Assembly: GCA_902461565.1 (NCBI GenBank)
Contig: CABPYL010000013.1
Location: forward strand, 1-64,000
Origin: an uncultured Porphyromonadaceae bacterium
GTDB taxonomy: Bacteria; Bacteroidota; Bacteroidia; Bacteroidales; Muribaculaceae
Length of the DNA stretch: 64,000 nt
Direction: 5' to 3'
The translations under genes and the position numbers were made by a program. The notes under the pieces were generated by a model. It saw only the letters and a list, made by a program, of their open reading frames with translations, was not told the origin of the DNA and did not search any database. The stretch's first letter is position 1, and the number at the start of each line of letters is the position of its first letter. This document shows positions 35,737 to 45,428 of the stretch, piece after piece.

Positions 35737-36696
35737 ATGGGATTTTTTGATTTTTTCAGCCGCGAAAAAAAACAGGATCTTGACCGTGGTCTTCAAAAGA
35801 CCAAAGAGGGCGTTTTCAGCAAGTTACGCCGTGCTTTCACGGGACGCCGCACCGTCGATGACGATTTTCTCGACGAACTCGAGGAAATTTTCATCACCAG
35901 CGATGTGGGTGCCGAAACCACGCTGAAGATTCTCGACCGTCTGCAGGCCCGTGTGGCACGCGACAAATATGTCGGCGTGGACGAGCTTAATGAACTGCTG
36001 TGTCAGGAAATCAGCGAGCTGCTTGCCGAGAACGACAACGGCACCGCCGGCGACCCCTTTATGCCACCCGCCGGTGTGAAGCCGTATGTTATTATGGTAG
36101 TGGGCGTTAATGGTGTGGGTAAAACTACTACGATAGGTAAGCTCGCCAATCTCTACAAGGCCGCAGGCAACAAGGTTGTCCTTGGCGCTGCCGACACATA
36201 CCGTGCTGCTGCCATCGAGCAGCTTGAGGAGTGGGCGCGCCGCGCAGATGTACCCATCGTGAAGCAGCAGCTGGGCTCGGACCCCGCCGCCGTGGCTTTT
36301 GATACCGTAACATCCGCCAAGGCACAGGGCGCCGACGTAGTGATTATCGACACCGCCGGCCGTCTGCACAACAAGCCCAAGCTGATGGACGAGCTTTCCA
36401 AAATTAAGCGCAGCATCGACAAGGTTGTGCCAGGCGCGCCGCAGGAGGTTCTTCTTGTACTCGACGGCTCCACAGGCCAGAATGCGTTCGAACAGGCCCG
36501 CCAGTTCTCCGCCGCCACACAGGTTACCGACCTTGCCATCACCAAACTGGACGGCACGGCACGCGGCGGTGTGGTTATCGGCATAAGCGACCAGTTTAGA
36601 ATTCCCGTGAAATATATCGGTATAGGCGAAGGCATCAACGACCTTCAGATGTTCAACAAGCGGGCCTTCGTGGAATCGCTTTTCGGACACAAATAA
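35737..36696 (+). CDS. ftsY: Signal recognition particle receptor FtsY
   Basis: The 319-residue GTPase docks SRP-ribosome complexes at the inner membrane. It has a short N-terminal region and the N helical bundle (about 10-100). The G domain carries Walker A GVNGVGKT (K129), DTYRAAAIEQL, DTAGRLHNK and TKLDGTARGG, with the closing FIxGEGI-type segment as YIGIGEGINDLQ. The acidic A domain of the E. coli protein is absent, as is normal in Bacteroidetes. The ATG at 35737 is chosen from the promoter position. It is followed 28 bp later by rimO. Confidence 0.97.
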   Translation: MGFFDFFSREKKQDLDRGLQKTKEGVFSKLRRAFTGRRTVDDDFLDELEEIFITSDVGAETTLKILDRLQARVARDKYVGVDELNELLCQEISELLAENDNGTAGDPFMPPAGVKPYVIMVVGVNGVGKTTTIGKLANLYKAAGNKVVLGAADTYRAAAIEQLEEWARRADVPIVKQQLGSDPAAVAFDTVTSAKAQGADVVIIDTAGRLHNKPKLMDELSKIKRSIDKVVPGAPQEVLLVLDGSTGQNAFEQARQFSAATQVTDLAITKLDGTARGGVVIGISDQFRIPVKYIGIGEGINDLQMFNKRAFVESLFGHK

Positions 36697-36724
36697 GTCC
36701 GAATCCACAGGACTTTAGCAAAAC

Positions 36725-38035
36725 ATGGCAAAAAGGACAATTTCTATAGTCAGTCTTGGCTGTTCCAAAAATCTTGTGGACAGCGAGCGTCTTGCGCGAC
36801 GCTTTGCCGATGCCGGCTTCGAGGTGCGTTTCGACGACGAGAAACCGCCGCGTGGCTCTGTTATGGTTATCAACACCTGCGGTTTTATCGGCGATGCGAA
36901 GGAGGAGTCCGTCAATACCTTGCTCGAGGCCATACAGGCCAAGAAACAAGGGCGATTAAGCGCCGTGTATGCTATGGGATGTCTGAGCGAGCGCTACCGC
37001 AACGATCTGCCCGGTCTTATGCCGGAACTTGACGGCATCTTCGGCAAATTCGACTGGGGTGGAATCATCGACACCGTGGCAAAGACCGAACCGGAGACAA
37101 AACCCTGGGAGCGTAAACTGTCCACAGGGCCATATAACGCATATATAAAGATATCGGAGGGCTGCAACCGTTTCTGCGCCTATTGCGCCATTCCTCTTAT
37201 CACGGGGCGGTACCAGTCCCGTCCCGCCGCCGAGATTTTGGAGGAGGTACGTTCGCTTGTCGCACGCGGCACGCGCGAGTTCAACATTATAGCGCAGGAT
37301 CTGTCCTCATACGGCCGCGACCTCGCCGACGCTCCCGCCGAGCCGCTTGCCGCCCTTATCGACGACATGGCCGGTATCGAGGGCGTGGAAATGATACGTC
37401 TGCACTACGCCTACCCGTCCGATTTCCCATACGGCATCTTGCCCGTGATGGCGCGCCACGCCAATGTATGCAAATACCTTGATCTGGCGTTGCAGCACAT
37501 CGACGACGGCGTTCTCACCGCCATGCGTCGCCATATAACAGCTGCGGAGACGCGCGAGCTGCTTGCACGCATACGCCGCGAGGTACCCGGAATCCACATA
37601 CGCACAACCATGATGGTTGGCTTCCCGGGTGAGACCGAGGAGGCTTTCGGCAGACTGCTGTATTTTGTGCGTGAGCAGCGTTTCGAGCGCCTCGGCGCCT
37701 TTGCATATTGCGAGGAGGAGGGTACTTTCGCCGCACAACATCTTCCTGACGAAATAAGCGACGATGTGAAGCAGGAGCGCCTTAGCCGTCTGATGGAGGT
37801 GCAGGAGAATATTGCCGCAGAAACTGCCGAAAGCAAGATCGGACAGACTTTGCGTGTTATAATTGATTCATTCGACGAGGAAACGGATACCTACGAGGGC
37901 CGTACTGAATACGATTCGCCGGAAGTGGACCCCTGTGTGTATGTTTCTTCCGACAAGCCTCTCGAAATTGGGAAAATATACAATGTTGAAATTACAGGCT
38001 CTGAGTTCTTTGACCTTGAAGGACGTGCCCTCTGA
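36725..38035 (+). CDS. rimO: Ribosomal protein S12 methylthiotransferase RimO
   Basis: This 436-residue radical-SAM enzyme adds a methylthio group to the conserved Asp of ribosomal protein S12. The UPF0004 N-terminal domain has the auxiliary cluster ligands C13, C52 and C86. The radical-SAM motif CNRFCAYC provides C147, C151 and C154. A C-terminal TRAM domain starts near residue 370. SLGCSKNLVDSE at the N terminus is typical of RimO rather than MiaB. The 3' end overlaps the menF-like gene by 53 bp in another frame. Confidence 0.96.
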   Translation: MAKRTISIVSLGCSKNLVDSERLARRFADAGFEVRFDDEKPPRGSVMVINTCGFIGDAKEESVNTLLEAIQAKKQGRLSAVYAMGCLSERYRNDLPGLMPELDGIFGKFDWGGIIDTVAKTEPETKPWERKLSTGPYNAYIKISEGCNRFCAYCAIPLITGRYQSRPAAEILEEVRSLVARGTREFNIIAQDLSSYGRDLADAPAEPLAALIDDMAGIEGVEMIRLHYAYPSDFPYGILPVMARHANVCKYLDLALQHIDDGVLTAMRRHITAAETRELLARIRREVPGIHIRTTMMVGFPGETEEAFGRLLYFVREQRFERLGAFAYCEEEGTFAAQHLPDEISDDVKQERLSRLMEVQENIAAETAESKIGQTLRVIIDSFDEETDTYEGRTEYDSPEVDPCVYVSSDKPLEIGKIYNVEITGSEFFDLEGRAL

Positions 38036-38951
38036 CACTCCTTTTGTGGCATACCGTCTGCCCGGGCATCGTGATTTCAATGTGTGTCTGCAACCAGGGT
38101 TCGACGGCACACGTCTTAGTTGCCCTGAAATAGAGATATGCACATGGCTCGCGCAGCCTTTCGCAGCAATGCCTGTTGCCGGGGCTTCCACACCGCGTAG
38201 CAAATACGAGACTGCCGTAGACGGAATTGTGTCCGGTTTGCGGAAGCATGGGGGCAAAACAGTGATTTGCCGGCAGATATGCGGCCGTTTCGGCCGCTTT
38301 GCACCTCTCGCTATGGCTGAGGAGTATTTTACCACTTTCCCCGGCATGTTCTGTTTCCTTTTTTATCATCCCTCCACTGGCTACTGGATGGGTGCGAGCC
38401 CCGAACTGCTTTTAGAAGTGGACACCAATGGCACAGGCCACACCCGTGCCCTTGCCGGCACACGGAAGGCTGGTGAGGCAGGGCGGTGGAGCGATAAAAA
38501 TATGGATGAACACCGCATTGTGGTGGATGATATATGCTCGCGCGTTGCAGCAGCAGGGGACGATTACAGGGCCATCGCAGGCGAGACGGGTAATATGTGC
38601 TATGGAAAAATCGAGCATCTGGTTACGCCGGTGGATATCTGCCGCCTCGGAGGGGTGGATATGCGCCGTATCGTGGACGCCATCCATCCAACCGCCGCCG
38701 TGGGTGGTTATCCGCTTCACTGTGCTTTGCCCGAAATCGCGGCTGCCGAGGATGCACCGCGATACTTCTACGGTGGAACAATGATAACGAGCACTTTGGC
38801 GTATGTTGTGTTGCGTTGCGTGCATTTCGATGCCGAACGCTGGTGTGTATATACCGGTAGTGGTATAACGGCTTCGTCCGATGCCGCCGACGAGTGGAAC
38901 GAGACTGAGGCAAAGGCCGCGCCGCTGATAGATATTCTTGGAAAATACTGA
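37983..38951 (+). CDS. menF: Chorismate-binding enzyme, probably isochorismate synthase MenF
   Basis: Starting at ATG 37983, the product is 322 residues. It carries the chorismate-binding core motifs: LLEVDTNGTGHTRALAGTR, the MCYGKIEHLVTPV segment, HPTAAVGGYP, FYGG, and the end motif YTGSGITASSDAADEWNETEAKA. The enzyme converts chorismate to isochorismate for menaquinone. HPTAAVGGYP favours isochorismate synthase over anthranilate or aminodeoxychorismate synthase. It is shorter than the E. coli enzyme (431) because the N-terminal part is reduced, as in other Bacteroidetes. The start lies within rimO; an in-frame ORF extends 120 bases further, but that part duplicates rimO coding sequence and looks non-native. 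Other men genes are not in the window. Confidence 0.8.
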   Translation: MLKLQALSSLTLKDVPSDTPFVAYRLPGHRDFNVCLQPGFDGTRLSCPEIEICTWLAQPFAAMPVAGASTPRSKYETAVDGIVSGLRKHGGKTVICRQICGRFGRFAPLAMAEEYFTTFPGMFCFLFYHPSTGYWMGASPELLLEVDTNGTGHTRALAGTRKAGEAGRWSDKNMDEHRIVVDDICSRVAAAGDDYRAIAGETGNMCYGKIEHLVTPVDICRLGGVDMRRIVDAIHPTAAVGGYPLHCALPEIAAAEDAPRYFYGGTMITSTLAYVVLRCVHFDAERWCVYTGSGITASSDAADEWNETEAKAAPLIDILGKY

Positions 38952-38975
38952 ACTCTCTCCAAAACTGTTTTATAG

Positions 38976-40352
38976 ATGAATGATTCATCGCGACATGTAT
39001 TTCTGCTTGTTTTTATCTCGATAGGTCTGCTTGTGCTGCTATCGCTTGTACCGTGGAGCGGTCTTACCGGCAATCTTCTGAAAGATTTCGATCTGTTCGG
39101 AGACCTTCGTCTTGCGCCGATTTCGAATGTCGATTCGCCGGAGGTACCTGTTCAGCCTGGAGAAACTGGCAGTGGCGACAATACTCCCGCGCCAGTGGCT
39201 GCCGACAGTGTTGCCTCCGACAGCGTGGAGCATGTACATGTGGTGCCTGATGCGCCCCCTGTGCGCGACGGCATTGTGCTTATCGAGAATTATACCGGGA
39301 ATCCCGTGGCATTCGGGCGCTTCCGTGCTGCGCTTGCCGGAGGAGATGCTCGTGTGGCAGTATTGGGAGATTCCTATATCGAAGGCGATATCTTCTGTCA
39401 GGACCTGCGCGACAAGCTGCAGCAGCGCTACGGCGGTTCCGGAGTCGGTTTCATGGCCATGCACAGCGATTTCCCCGGTTTCAGACACACTGTGCGCCAA
39501 AGCGACAAAGGCTGGACAATGCACGATATCCGTACTTTTGGTAAAGGCGAGAAAATACGTACACTCTCCAGCGATTATGCCCGTTCGTGTGGCAGCGCAA
39601 GCACCACTTTCAAGGGCAGCGGCGCATTTCCGGGCACACAAAAATGGAACAATACCCGTTTCCTTTTTATAGCGCCCGATTCGGGTGCGGTAAGCATAAC
39701 GCTTTCCGACGGCGCCGCGCGCAACTTTGCCGTGCAGCCTTCGGAGGACGTACAGATGCTTGAGGTGTCTGCTGAAGCAGATATGGCCGAAGTTGCCACC
39801 GATATTCCCGGTCTTGTGGCTTTGGGAACGTATCTCGACGGAGCCTCGGGTGTAGTGCTGGACTGTATGTCGGTCCGCGGTAACTCAGGTATGGGACACC
39901 GCTTTCTCAACAATAACCTGTGCGGCCAGATGGCACGTTACGTGAACTACGACCTGATTATCCTGGAATTCGGCATGAATGCAATCAGTCCGGACCAGAC
40001 CGACTACAGCGCTTACGCCATACAGATGAAAAAATCCATAGACCGTATACGACAGAGCTATCCAGACGCCGACATACTTGTGATGGGCGTTGGCGATCGC
40101 GGTGCAAAAAAAGGCGCTGCAGTGGAGTCGCTCGAAGCGGCGGCAGCAATGCTTCAGGCACAGCGACGTCTGGCCGTGAATGTCGGCACGCTGTTCTGGG
40201 ATACCCGTGCGGCGATGGGCGGCGACGGCGCGATCGCCGACTGGCGCAAACGCAAGCTTGTGAATGCCGATTATATCCACCTTAACCATGCCGGAGGCGC
40301 CGAGCTTGCCTCACTTTTAGACAAAGCCTTACAAATTGCTATTAATGAATAA
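38976..40352 (+). CDS. Membrane-anchored SGNH/GDSL-family hydrolase
   Basis: The 458-residue protein has one N-terminal membrane helix (about 8-26) and a low-complexity Pro/Ser/Asp linker (about 50-90). An extracytoplasmic SGNH hydrolase domain follows: block I GDSY with S133, block III-like EFGMNA, and block V DYIHLNH with D432 and H435. Such pairs of SGNH proteins in Bacteroidetes often sit beside an MBOAT acyltransferase and act on O-acetyl groups of surface polysaccharides, but no MBOAT gene is within this window. The stop overlaps the next SGNH gene by 8 bp, indicating translational coupling. Confidence 0.8.
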   Translation: MNDSSRHVFLLVFISIGLLVLLSLVPWSGLTGNLLKDFDLFGDLRLAPISNVDSPEVPVQPGETGSGDNTPAPVAADSVASDSVEHVHVVPDAPPVRDGIVLIENYTGNPVAFGRFRAALAGGDARVAVLGDSYIEGDIFCQDLRDKLQQRYGGSGVGFMAMHSDFPGFRHTVRQSDKGWTMHDIRTFGKGEKIRTLSSDYARSCGSASTTFKGSGAFPGTQKWNNTRFLFIAPDSGAVSITLSDGAARNFAVQPSEDVQMLEVSAEADMAEVATDIPGLVALGTYLDGASGVVLDCMSVRGNSGMGHRFLNNNLCGQMARYVNYDLIILEFGMNAISPDQTDYSAYAIQMKKSIDRIRQSYPDADILVMGVGDRGAKKGAAVESLEAAAAMLQAQRRLAVNVGTLFWDTRAAMGGDGAIADWRKRKLVNADYIHLNHAGGAELASLLDKALQIAINE

Positions 40353-41589
40353 ATTTCTTCTCTCCTTGTCTCTCCTTTTGCCGTTTGCCTTGCATGCACA
40401 GGACATCGACAGCACCCAGGCCGCCGAGCGCCTGAATCCGGTGCTGGAAATATCAGCTTCCGCAGAGGCGAATTATTCCGATTATCCGTCGCTGAAACTT
40501 TCCAATAACAAGGTACGGCTAAACGGCGACGACTGGACCGCCCTCGGTGCCAAATACCGCGCCGCTCTTGCCGGCGACTCGCTGTTCACCGTTGTATATC
40601 TCGGTAACAGCCATGTGCAGGCCGATTTCAACGGTGCCGCCTTGCGCAACCGCCTTGCGCAGGGACATCTGGCTGGCCGCGGCATAATTATTCCCTTCCG
40701 GCTTGCCGGAACAAACGAGCCTGTTGACTATACTTTCCGTACAGCAACCCCGTACGAGAGCGACCGTATTATGCGGCAGACGAGCGTGTTGGAATTGCCG
40801 TTCACAGGAATTGGCGTGCGCCCAAATGCAAGTGAATTCACTTTCGACATAACCTGTAAAACGCCTTTCGACCGTCTGCGTTTTCATACTACCGGTGGAT
40901 TCTACGATATCACGGAGATAAGCACCGGTGGACACAGAACACGATTTCACAATTGTCCTGACCCCGACGCCATGCTGAATGTGCTCTTGCCGGAACCTAC
41001 CACCGATGTCGCCATAACAATGCAGGGCGATACGAGGACGACATTCGGCGGGATAGAGCTTTTGAGCGATAGCGTGGGTGTTCTCACGCATTCCATAGGC
41101 AACAACGGCACATCGTTTTGCGATTACAATACCCTGCCTGGCTTCGGAGAGGGAATAGCATCGCTACATCCTGATCTTGTGATTGTGGCTCTCGGTACAA
41201 ACGAAGCATTCGGTCGCCTGAGCATGGATACTCTCTGTTCTGATATGGGCAGCCTTTTATCCGGGATAGAACGTTACAGTCCGGGGACAAAAGTGCTTCT
41301 TGTAGGGCCGACTGAGTGTTATAAGAAAATACGGAAATATCGCAAGGGGCGTCGCCGGCGCACGGTACAGGTTGTCAATACCAAAACAACACAGGTGGCC
41401 CGTACTATGCGTACCTATGCTGAAGAAAAAGGGATTCCTTATTATAATCATTATGCCGTTGCCGGGAGTGCCGCCTCGCAGCGTTCGGCCCACTTGCTCG
41501 GTGCTGACGGGGTACATTTTACAGCAACGGCCTATCGCCTGTGGGGTAGCCTATTAGGTGATGCCATAATAGAAAAACTGAAGCAATGA
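40345..41589 (+). CDS. Secreted SGNH/GDSL-family hydrolase
   Basis: The start is ATG 40345; a TTG three codons upstream is less likely. The 414-residue product has a signal peptide ending in HAQ near residue 19. Block I is YLGNSHVQADF with S89, block III is VALGTNEAFG, and block V is DGVHF with D388 and H391. It is similar in size and fold to the preceding gene product but has a cleavable signal instead of an anchor. The gene overlaps its neighbours by 8 and 4 bp, so SGNH-SGNH-permease form one translationally coupled block. An esterase or O-acetyltransferase role on envelope glycan is the family expectation. Confidence 0.8.
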   Translation: MNKFLLSLSLLLPFALHAQDIDSTQAAERLNPVLEISASAEANYSDYPSLKLSNNKVRLNGDDWTALGAKYRAALAGDSLFTVVYLGNSHVQADFNGAALRNRLAQGHLAGRGIIIPFRLAGTNEPVDYTFRTATPYESDRIMRQTSVLELPFTGIGVRPNASEFTFDITCKTPFDRLRFHTTGGFYDITEISTGGHRTRFHNCPDPDAMLNVLLPEPTTDVAITMQGDTRTTFGGIELLSDSVGVLTHSIGNNGTSFCDYNTLPGFGEGIASLHPDLVIVALGTNEAFGRLSMDTLCSDMGSLLSGIERYSPGTKVLLVGPTECYKKIRKYRKGRRRRTVQVVNTKTTQVARTMRTYAEEKGIPYYNHYAVAGSAASQRSAHLLGADGVHFTATAYRLWGSLLGDAIIEKLKQ

Positions 41590-42824
41590 ACGTGAGTTTT
41601 TGGATATCGCGACGTCTGCGTCTGCGCGGTAATGACGGAAGCTCTGGCGCCGGAGTGGCCATCGCAGTGGCCGGAGTGGCGCTGGCACTGATGATTATGG
41701 AGCTGACCGTGGGCATCGTACTCGGTTTCAAACACGGTATACGCGAGCGTCTTATGGGCTTTGATGCACAGATTACGGTTGCGGCTCCGGCAAGTTCCTA
41801 TTCCACCACATTGGAGCTTACACCGGCTCTTGATTCGATTGTGAGCGCCGAGTTTCCCGATGCCGATATCCGTCTTTCGCTGCGGCAGCCTTCGCTGCTG
41901 AAAAGCGATACCGACTTTCACGGTCTTGTCCTTCTGGGACAGGCTCCGGAAGGTGATTTCAGCTTCGAGAAAGGCAATATCACCGCCGGTGTGTGGCCCG
42001 ATTTCGGTGCCGACAGTTGTGTGAACTGTATCGTTCTGTCCGAGCAGGTCGCTCAGATGCTCGGCGTGGGCGTTGGCGACAGAATCACCAGTTCTTTTTT
42101 TGTGGATGGAGGCGTGAAGGTGCGCCGGCACACTGTTGCAGGGCTGTACAGGTCCAATTTCGGCGAGTACGACTATAACATAGCCTACGCATCGCTTGCC
42201 GGTTTGCAGAAAGTGGCCGGGATGGACAGTATAGGCGGCAATCGTCTGGATATAAGGGGCGTAGGCCTTGAAGATCTGTTCGATGAATCATCCGACCTTC
42301 AGAAATCCCTTGTAGATGCCGTAGCCGAAGGAAAAATAGCCGATTTATATACCGTAGATAATATTATGCGCAGCGGCGCCCTTTATTTCAACTGGCTTGA
42401 TCTGCTGGACACCAATGTGATAGTGATTTTTGCGCTTATGCTTGCCGTGGCCGGACTTACGCTTGTCTCCAGCCTCTTTATCCTTATTCTTGAGCGTGTG
42501 CGCATGATTGGCGTCCTACGTGCCCTCGGTGCGTCGAAACCAACCGTGCGGCATATATTTGTGGATATGGCCATGCGTCTTGTCGGGCTTGGGCTGCTCG
42601 CCGGCAATGTGCTCGGCATCGGTCTGCTGCTCGCGCAGAAGTACACCGGTGCAATATCATTGGACCCGCAGATGTATTACCTCGACACAGTACCTGTGGA
42701 GATGAATATTCCCGCTATGATATTCCTCAATGTCGGAGTGGCGGTGGCGGCATGGCTCATTTTAGTTCTTCCTGCACGCGTGGCATCATCCATAGACCCT
42801 GCCACAGCAATTTCTTATCAATGA
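41586..42824 (+). CDS. LolC/LolE-type (FtsX-like) ABC transporter permease
   Basis: The 412-residue protein has an N-terminal membrane helix (about 21-47), a large periplasmic domain (about 50-270), and three C-terminal helices. The LDTNVIVIFALMLAVAGLTLVSSLFILILERVRMIGVLRALGAS stretch begins with the FtsX-type coupling sequence. This is the architecture of LolC/LolE, which extract lipoproteins from the inner membrane. The ATPase partner is not adjacent. The start overlaps the SGNH hydrolase stop as ATGA. Confidence 0.82.
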   Translation: MNVSFWISRRLRLRGNDGSSGAGVAIAVAGVALALMIMELTVGIVLGFKHGIRERLMGFDAQITVAAPASSYSTTLELTPALDSIVSAEFPDADIRLSLRQPSLLKSDTDFHGLVLLGQAPEGDFSFEKGNITAGVWPDFGADSCVNCIVLSEQVAQMLGVGVGDRITSSFFVDGGVKVRRHTVAGLYRSNFGEYDYNIAYASLAGLQKVAGMDSIGGNRLDIRGVGLEDLFDESSDLQKSLVDAVAEGKIADLYTVDNIMRSGALYFNWLDLLDTNVIVIFALMLAVAGLTLVSSLFILILERVRMIGVLRALGASKPTVRHIFVDMAMRLVGLGLLAGNVLGIGLLLAQKYTGAISLDPQMYYLDTVPVEMNIPAMIFLNVGVAVAAWLILVLPARVASSIDPATAISYQ

Positions 42825-42867
42825 CCGCACTTTTCGCCTCCTGAATTGTTAAACTTTATAACAGGAG

Positions 42868-42899
42868 TTTTCCGGCTACGATTTAATTCATTATATTTG
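42868..42899 (+). promoter_or_regulatory. Promoter of rsfS-ftsH
   Basis: TATATTTG at 42892-42899 fits the -7 consensus. TTTT at 42868-42871, 20 bp upstream, is a near-match to the -33 TTTG. Confidence 0.65.
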
Positions 42900-42925
42900 C
42901 GAAAAAATTAAAGTTAAAAACATTA

Positions 42926-43285
42926 ATGACCTCAGACAAGGAACTCGAACAACTCATCATAGAGGGTATCCAGGAACGTAAAGGACGTTCGATAACCATA
43001 GTAGATTTCAGTCATATCGATACAGCGGCCACAGGCGCCTTTATCATTGCCGAAGGCAATTCAACGACGCACACCGCCTCTATCGCCGAGTGCGTGGAGG
43101 AATATGTGCGTAACAACGGCGGAATCAAGCCCTACGGCATTGATGGCGAAGAAGGTTCCGACTGGGTGATTATGGATTATGGCAGTGTGTGGGTACACAT
43201 ATTCATGTCCGACACCAGACGCCGCTACAACCTCGAGGAGCTGTGGAGCGACGCCCGCATATCCGAAGTGGCCGACTTATGCTGA
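42926..43285 (+). CDS. rsfS: Ribosomal silencing factor RsfS
   Basis: The 119-residue cytoplasmic protein is of typical family length. It shows the RsfS/Iojap core: ITIVDFSHIDTAATGAFIIAEGNS near the N terminus, then a YGIDGEEGSDWVIMDYGSVWVHIF stretch around residues 75-95. RsfS binds ribosomal protein L14 and blocks subunit joining under nutrient limitation. Its position 34 bp upstream of ftsH is the conserved arrangement in Bacteroidetes and suggests co-transcription. Confidence 0.93.
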   Translation: MTSDKELEQLIIEGIQERKGRSITIVDFSHIDTAATGAFIIAEGNSTTHTASIAECVEEYVRNNGGIKPYGIDGEEGSDWVIMDYGSVWVHIFMSDTRRRYNLEELWSDARISEVADLC

Positions 43286-43319
43286 AACAATATAAAAACC
43301 AATTAACCAAGGAAATATA

Positions 43320-45428
43320 ATGCCTTTGCCTCCAAATAACAACTTCATGCCCGGCAAGAAACCCCAGTCGCCTAAAAAAGGTATCGGTTTTAGTCTGTGG
43401 TGGATGTACCTTGTGGTAATCCTCTTTCTTGTGGGTGTGTTCTATTTCGACAACAACACTGCCACCAAAGAGGTGAGCTACAGTAACTTCGAACAATATG
43501 TGGAAGCCGACCACGGTATAACCAAGATTGTTGTGTACACCGACAAGAAGCGTGTGCGCGGCGATCTTACCGACTCGCTGGCGCAGGTGCTTTTCAAACA
43601 GGCTTTCAAACCCGGAGACGGCATAAAAGCCTGTGTGGAAGCAACGATTCCCTCGGCTGACAAACTTTCCGAGAAAATAGATCAGTGGCGTGCCGACGGC
43701 TCGTTCACCGGTGATGTGGAGTACGAGCAGAGCAGTCCTCTGAGCGGTATTTTCTGGTCTATCTTCCCGTTTATACTCTTTATCGGCGTATGGTTCTACC
43801 TTATGCGCCGCATGGCCGGCGGCAACGGCGGCGCAGGCGGCGGAGGTGGCATCTTCAGCGTAGGCAAATCTAAAGCCATGCTGTTCGACAAGGACAATGC
43901 CGACAAGGTAACGTTCCGCGACGTCGCCGGTCTTAGCGAAGCCAAGACCGAAATCGAGGAAATTGTGGAATTCCTCAAGAATCCGCAGCGTTATACCAAT
44001 CTCGGCGGTAAAATTCCCAAGGGAGCCCTTCTTGTTGGCCCTCCCGGCACCGGTAAGACCCTGCTTGCAAAGGCTGTGGCCGGCGAGGCTGATGTACCAT
44101 TCTTCTCCATGTCCGGTTCCGACTTCGTAGAGATGTTCGTAGGCGTGGGTGCCTCGCGTGTACGCGACCTGTTCCGTCAGGCCAAGGAAAAAGCACCCTG
44201 CATAGTGTTTATCGACGAAATCGACGCCGTTGGCCGTGCACGTGGCCGCAACGCCAGCATGGGTGCGAACGACGAACGAGAGAATACTCTGAACCAGCTC
44301 CTTACCGAGATGGATGGTTTCGGTACAAACAGCGGTGTTATCATTCTTGCTGCCACAAACCGTGCCGACATCCTCGATAAAGCCCTTATGCGTGCCGGAC
44401 GTTTCGACCGTCAGATTTATGTGGACCTCCCGGATCTTCCCGACCGCGTGGAGATTTTCAAAGTGCATCTGCGCAAAATCAAGACCGCTCCCGACCTTGA
44501 TATAGAGATGCTTGCACGTCAGACCCCAGGATTTTCGGGCGCCGACATCGCCAACGTATGCAACGAGGCCGCTCTTATCGCCGCGCGCCACAACAAGACC
44601 AATGTTGGCAAGGACGATTTCAATGCTGCCGTCGACCGTATTATCGGCGGTCTTGAAAAACGCAACAAGATACTTACCGACGACGAGAAAAAGAGCATAG
44701 CCGTGCACGAGGCCGGCCACGCTACTGTATCGTGGCATCTGCGGTATGGAAACCCGCTTGTGAAGGTTACTATTGTTCCGCGCGGCAAAGCCCTCGGCGC
44801 AGCCTGGTATTTGCCCGAAGAACGTCAGATTGTGCCCTCCCAGGTATTGCTGGATGATATATGCTCGTTGCTTGGCGGTCGTGCTGCCGAGGAACTGTTT
44901 ATGGGCCACATATCCACCGGCGCCGCCAACGACCTTGAGCGCGTTACCAAACAGGCCTATGCGATGGTGGCGTACTATGGCATGAGCGACAAGATGCCAA
45001 ACATAAGCTACTACGACTCTACCGGCCAGAACAGCATGTTCACAAATCCCTACAGCGATGAACGCGCCAAGATAATCGACCAGGAAGTATCGCGCATCGT
45101 CAGCGAGCAGTACGAGCGCGCAAAAACTATACTGAAACAGTATGCCGACGGCCACGCAGAGCTTGCCAAGACGCTTATTTCCCGCGAGGTGATATATACG
45201 GAGGATGTACAGCGCATCTTTGGACCGCGCCCGTGGACATCGCGTACCGACGAGTTGTTCGGCGAGAAAGAAATGCCGAAGCTCTCCGGAGCTGCTGTTC
45301 CTCCGCCTATAGATTCCGACGGAATCACCGATGTTACCGCAACAGAGGTGAGCGGCGAAAAAACGCCGGACGACAAGCCCTCCGATGCTCCCGGGGACAA
45401 AGCTCCCGAAGGCAACGAAACTAAATAA
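43320..45428 (+). CDS. ftsH: ATP-dependent membrane zinc metalloprotease FtsH
   Basis: The 702-residue protein has two N-terminal membrane helices flanking a periplasmic domain (about 25-45 and 140-160) and a Gly-rich linker. The AAA domain has Walker A GPPGTGKT (G240 to T247), Walker B FIDEIDAVG and the second region of homology MRAGRFDRQIYVDLPD. The M41 protease domain has HEAGH at 463-467. FtsH degrades misfolded membrane proteins and short-lived regulators. The C-terminal tail of about 60 residues is acidic and Pro/Asp rich. AAGGAA a few bases before the ATG is an unusually clear ribosome-binding site for this phylum. Confidence 0.97.
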   Translation: MPLPPNNNFMPGKKPQSPKKGIGFSLWWMYLVVILFLVGVFYFDNNTATKEVSYSNFEQYVEADHGITKIVVYTDKKRVRGDLTDSLAQVLFKQAFKPGDGIKACVEATIPSADKLSEKIDQWRADGSFTGDVEYEQSSPLSGIFWSIFPFILFIGVWFYLMRRMAGGNGGAGGGGGIFSVGKSKAMLFDKDNADKVTFRDVAGLSEAKTEIEEIVEFLKNPQRYTNLGGKIPKGALLVGPPGTGKTLLAKAVAGEADVPFFSMSGSDFVEMFVGVGASRVRDLFRQAKEKAPCIVFIDEIDAVGRARGRNASMGANDERENTLNQLLTEMDGFGTNSGVIILAATNRADILDKALMRAGRFDRQIYVDLPDLPDRVEIFKVHLRKIKTAPDLDIEMLARQTPGFSGADIANVCNEAALIAARHNKTNVGKDDFNAAVDRIIGGLEKRNKILTDDEKKSIAVHEAGHATVSWHLRYGNPLVKVTIVPRGKALGAAWYLPEERQIVPSQVLLDDICSLLGGRAAEELFMGHISTGAANDLERVTKQAYAMVAYYGMSDKMPNISYYDSTGQNSMFTNPYSDERAKIIDQEVSRIVSEQYERAKTILKQYADGHAELAKTLISREVIYTEDVQRIFGPRPWTSRTDELFGEKEMPKLSGAAVPPPIDSDGITDVTATEVSGEKTPDDKPSDAPGDKAPEGNETK

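Noticed and set aside
37863..37982. A 40-codon N-terminal extension of the menF-like gene
   Set aside because: It lies wholly in rimO, is Arg/Thr-rich, and is not like chorismate-binding enzymes; ATG 37983 is preferred.
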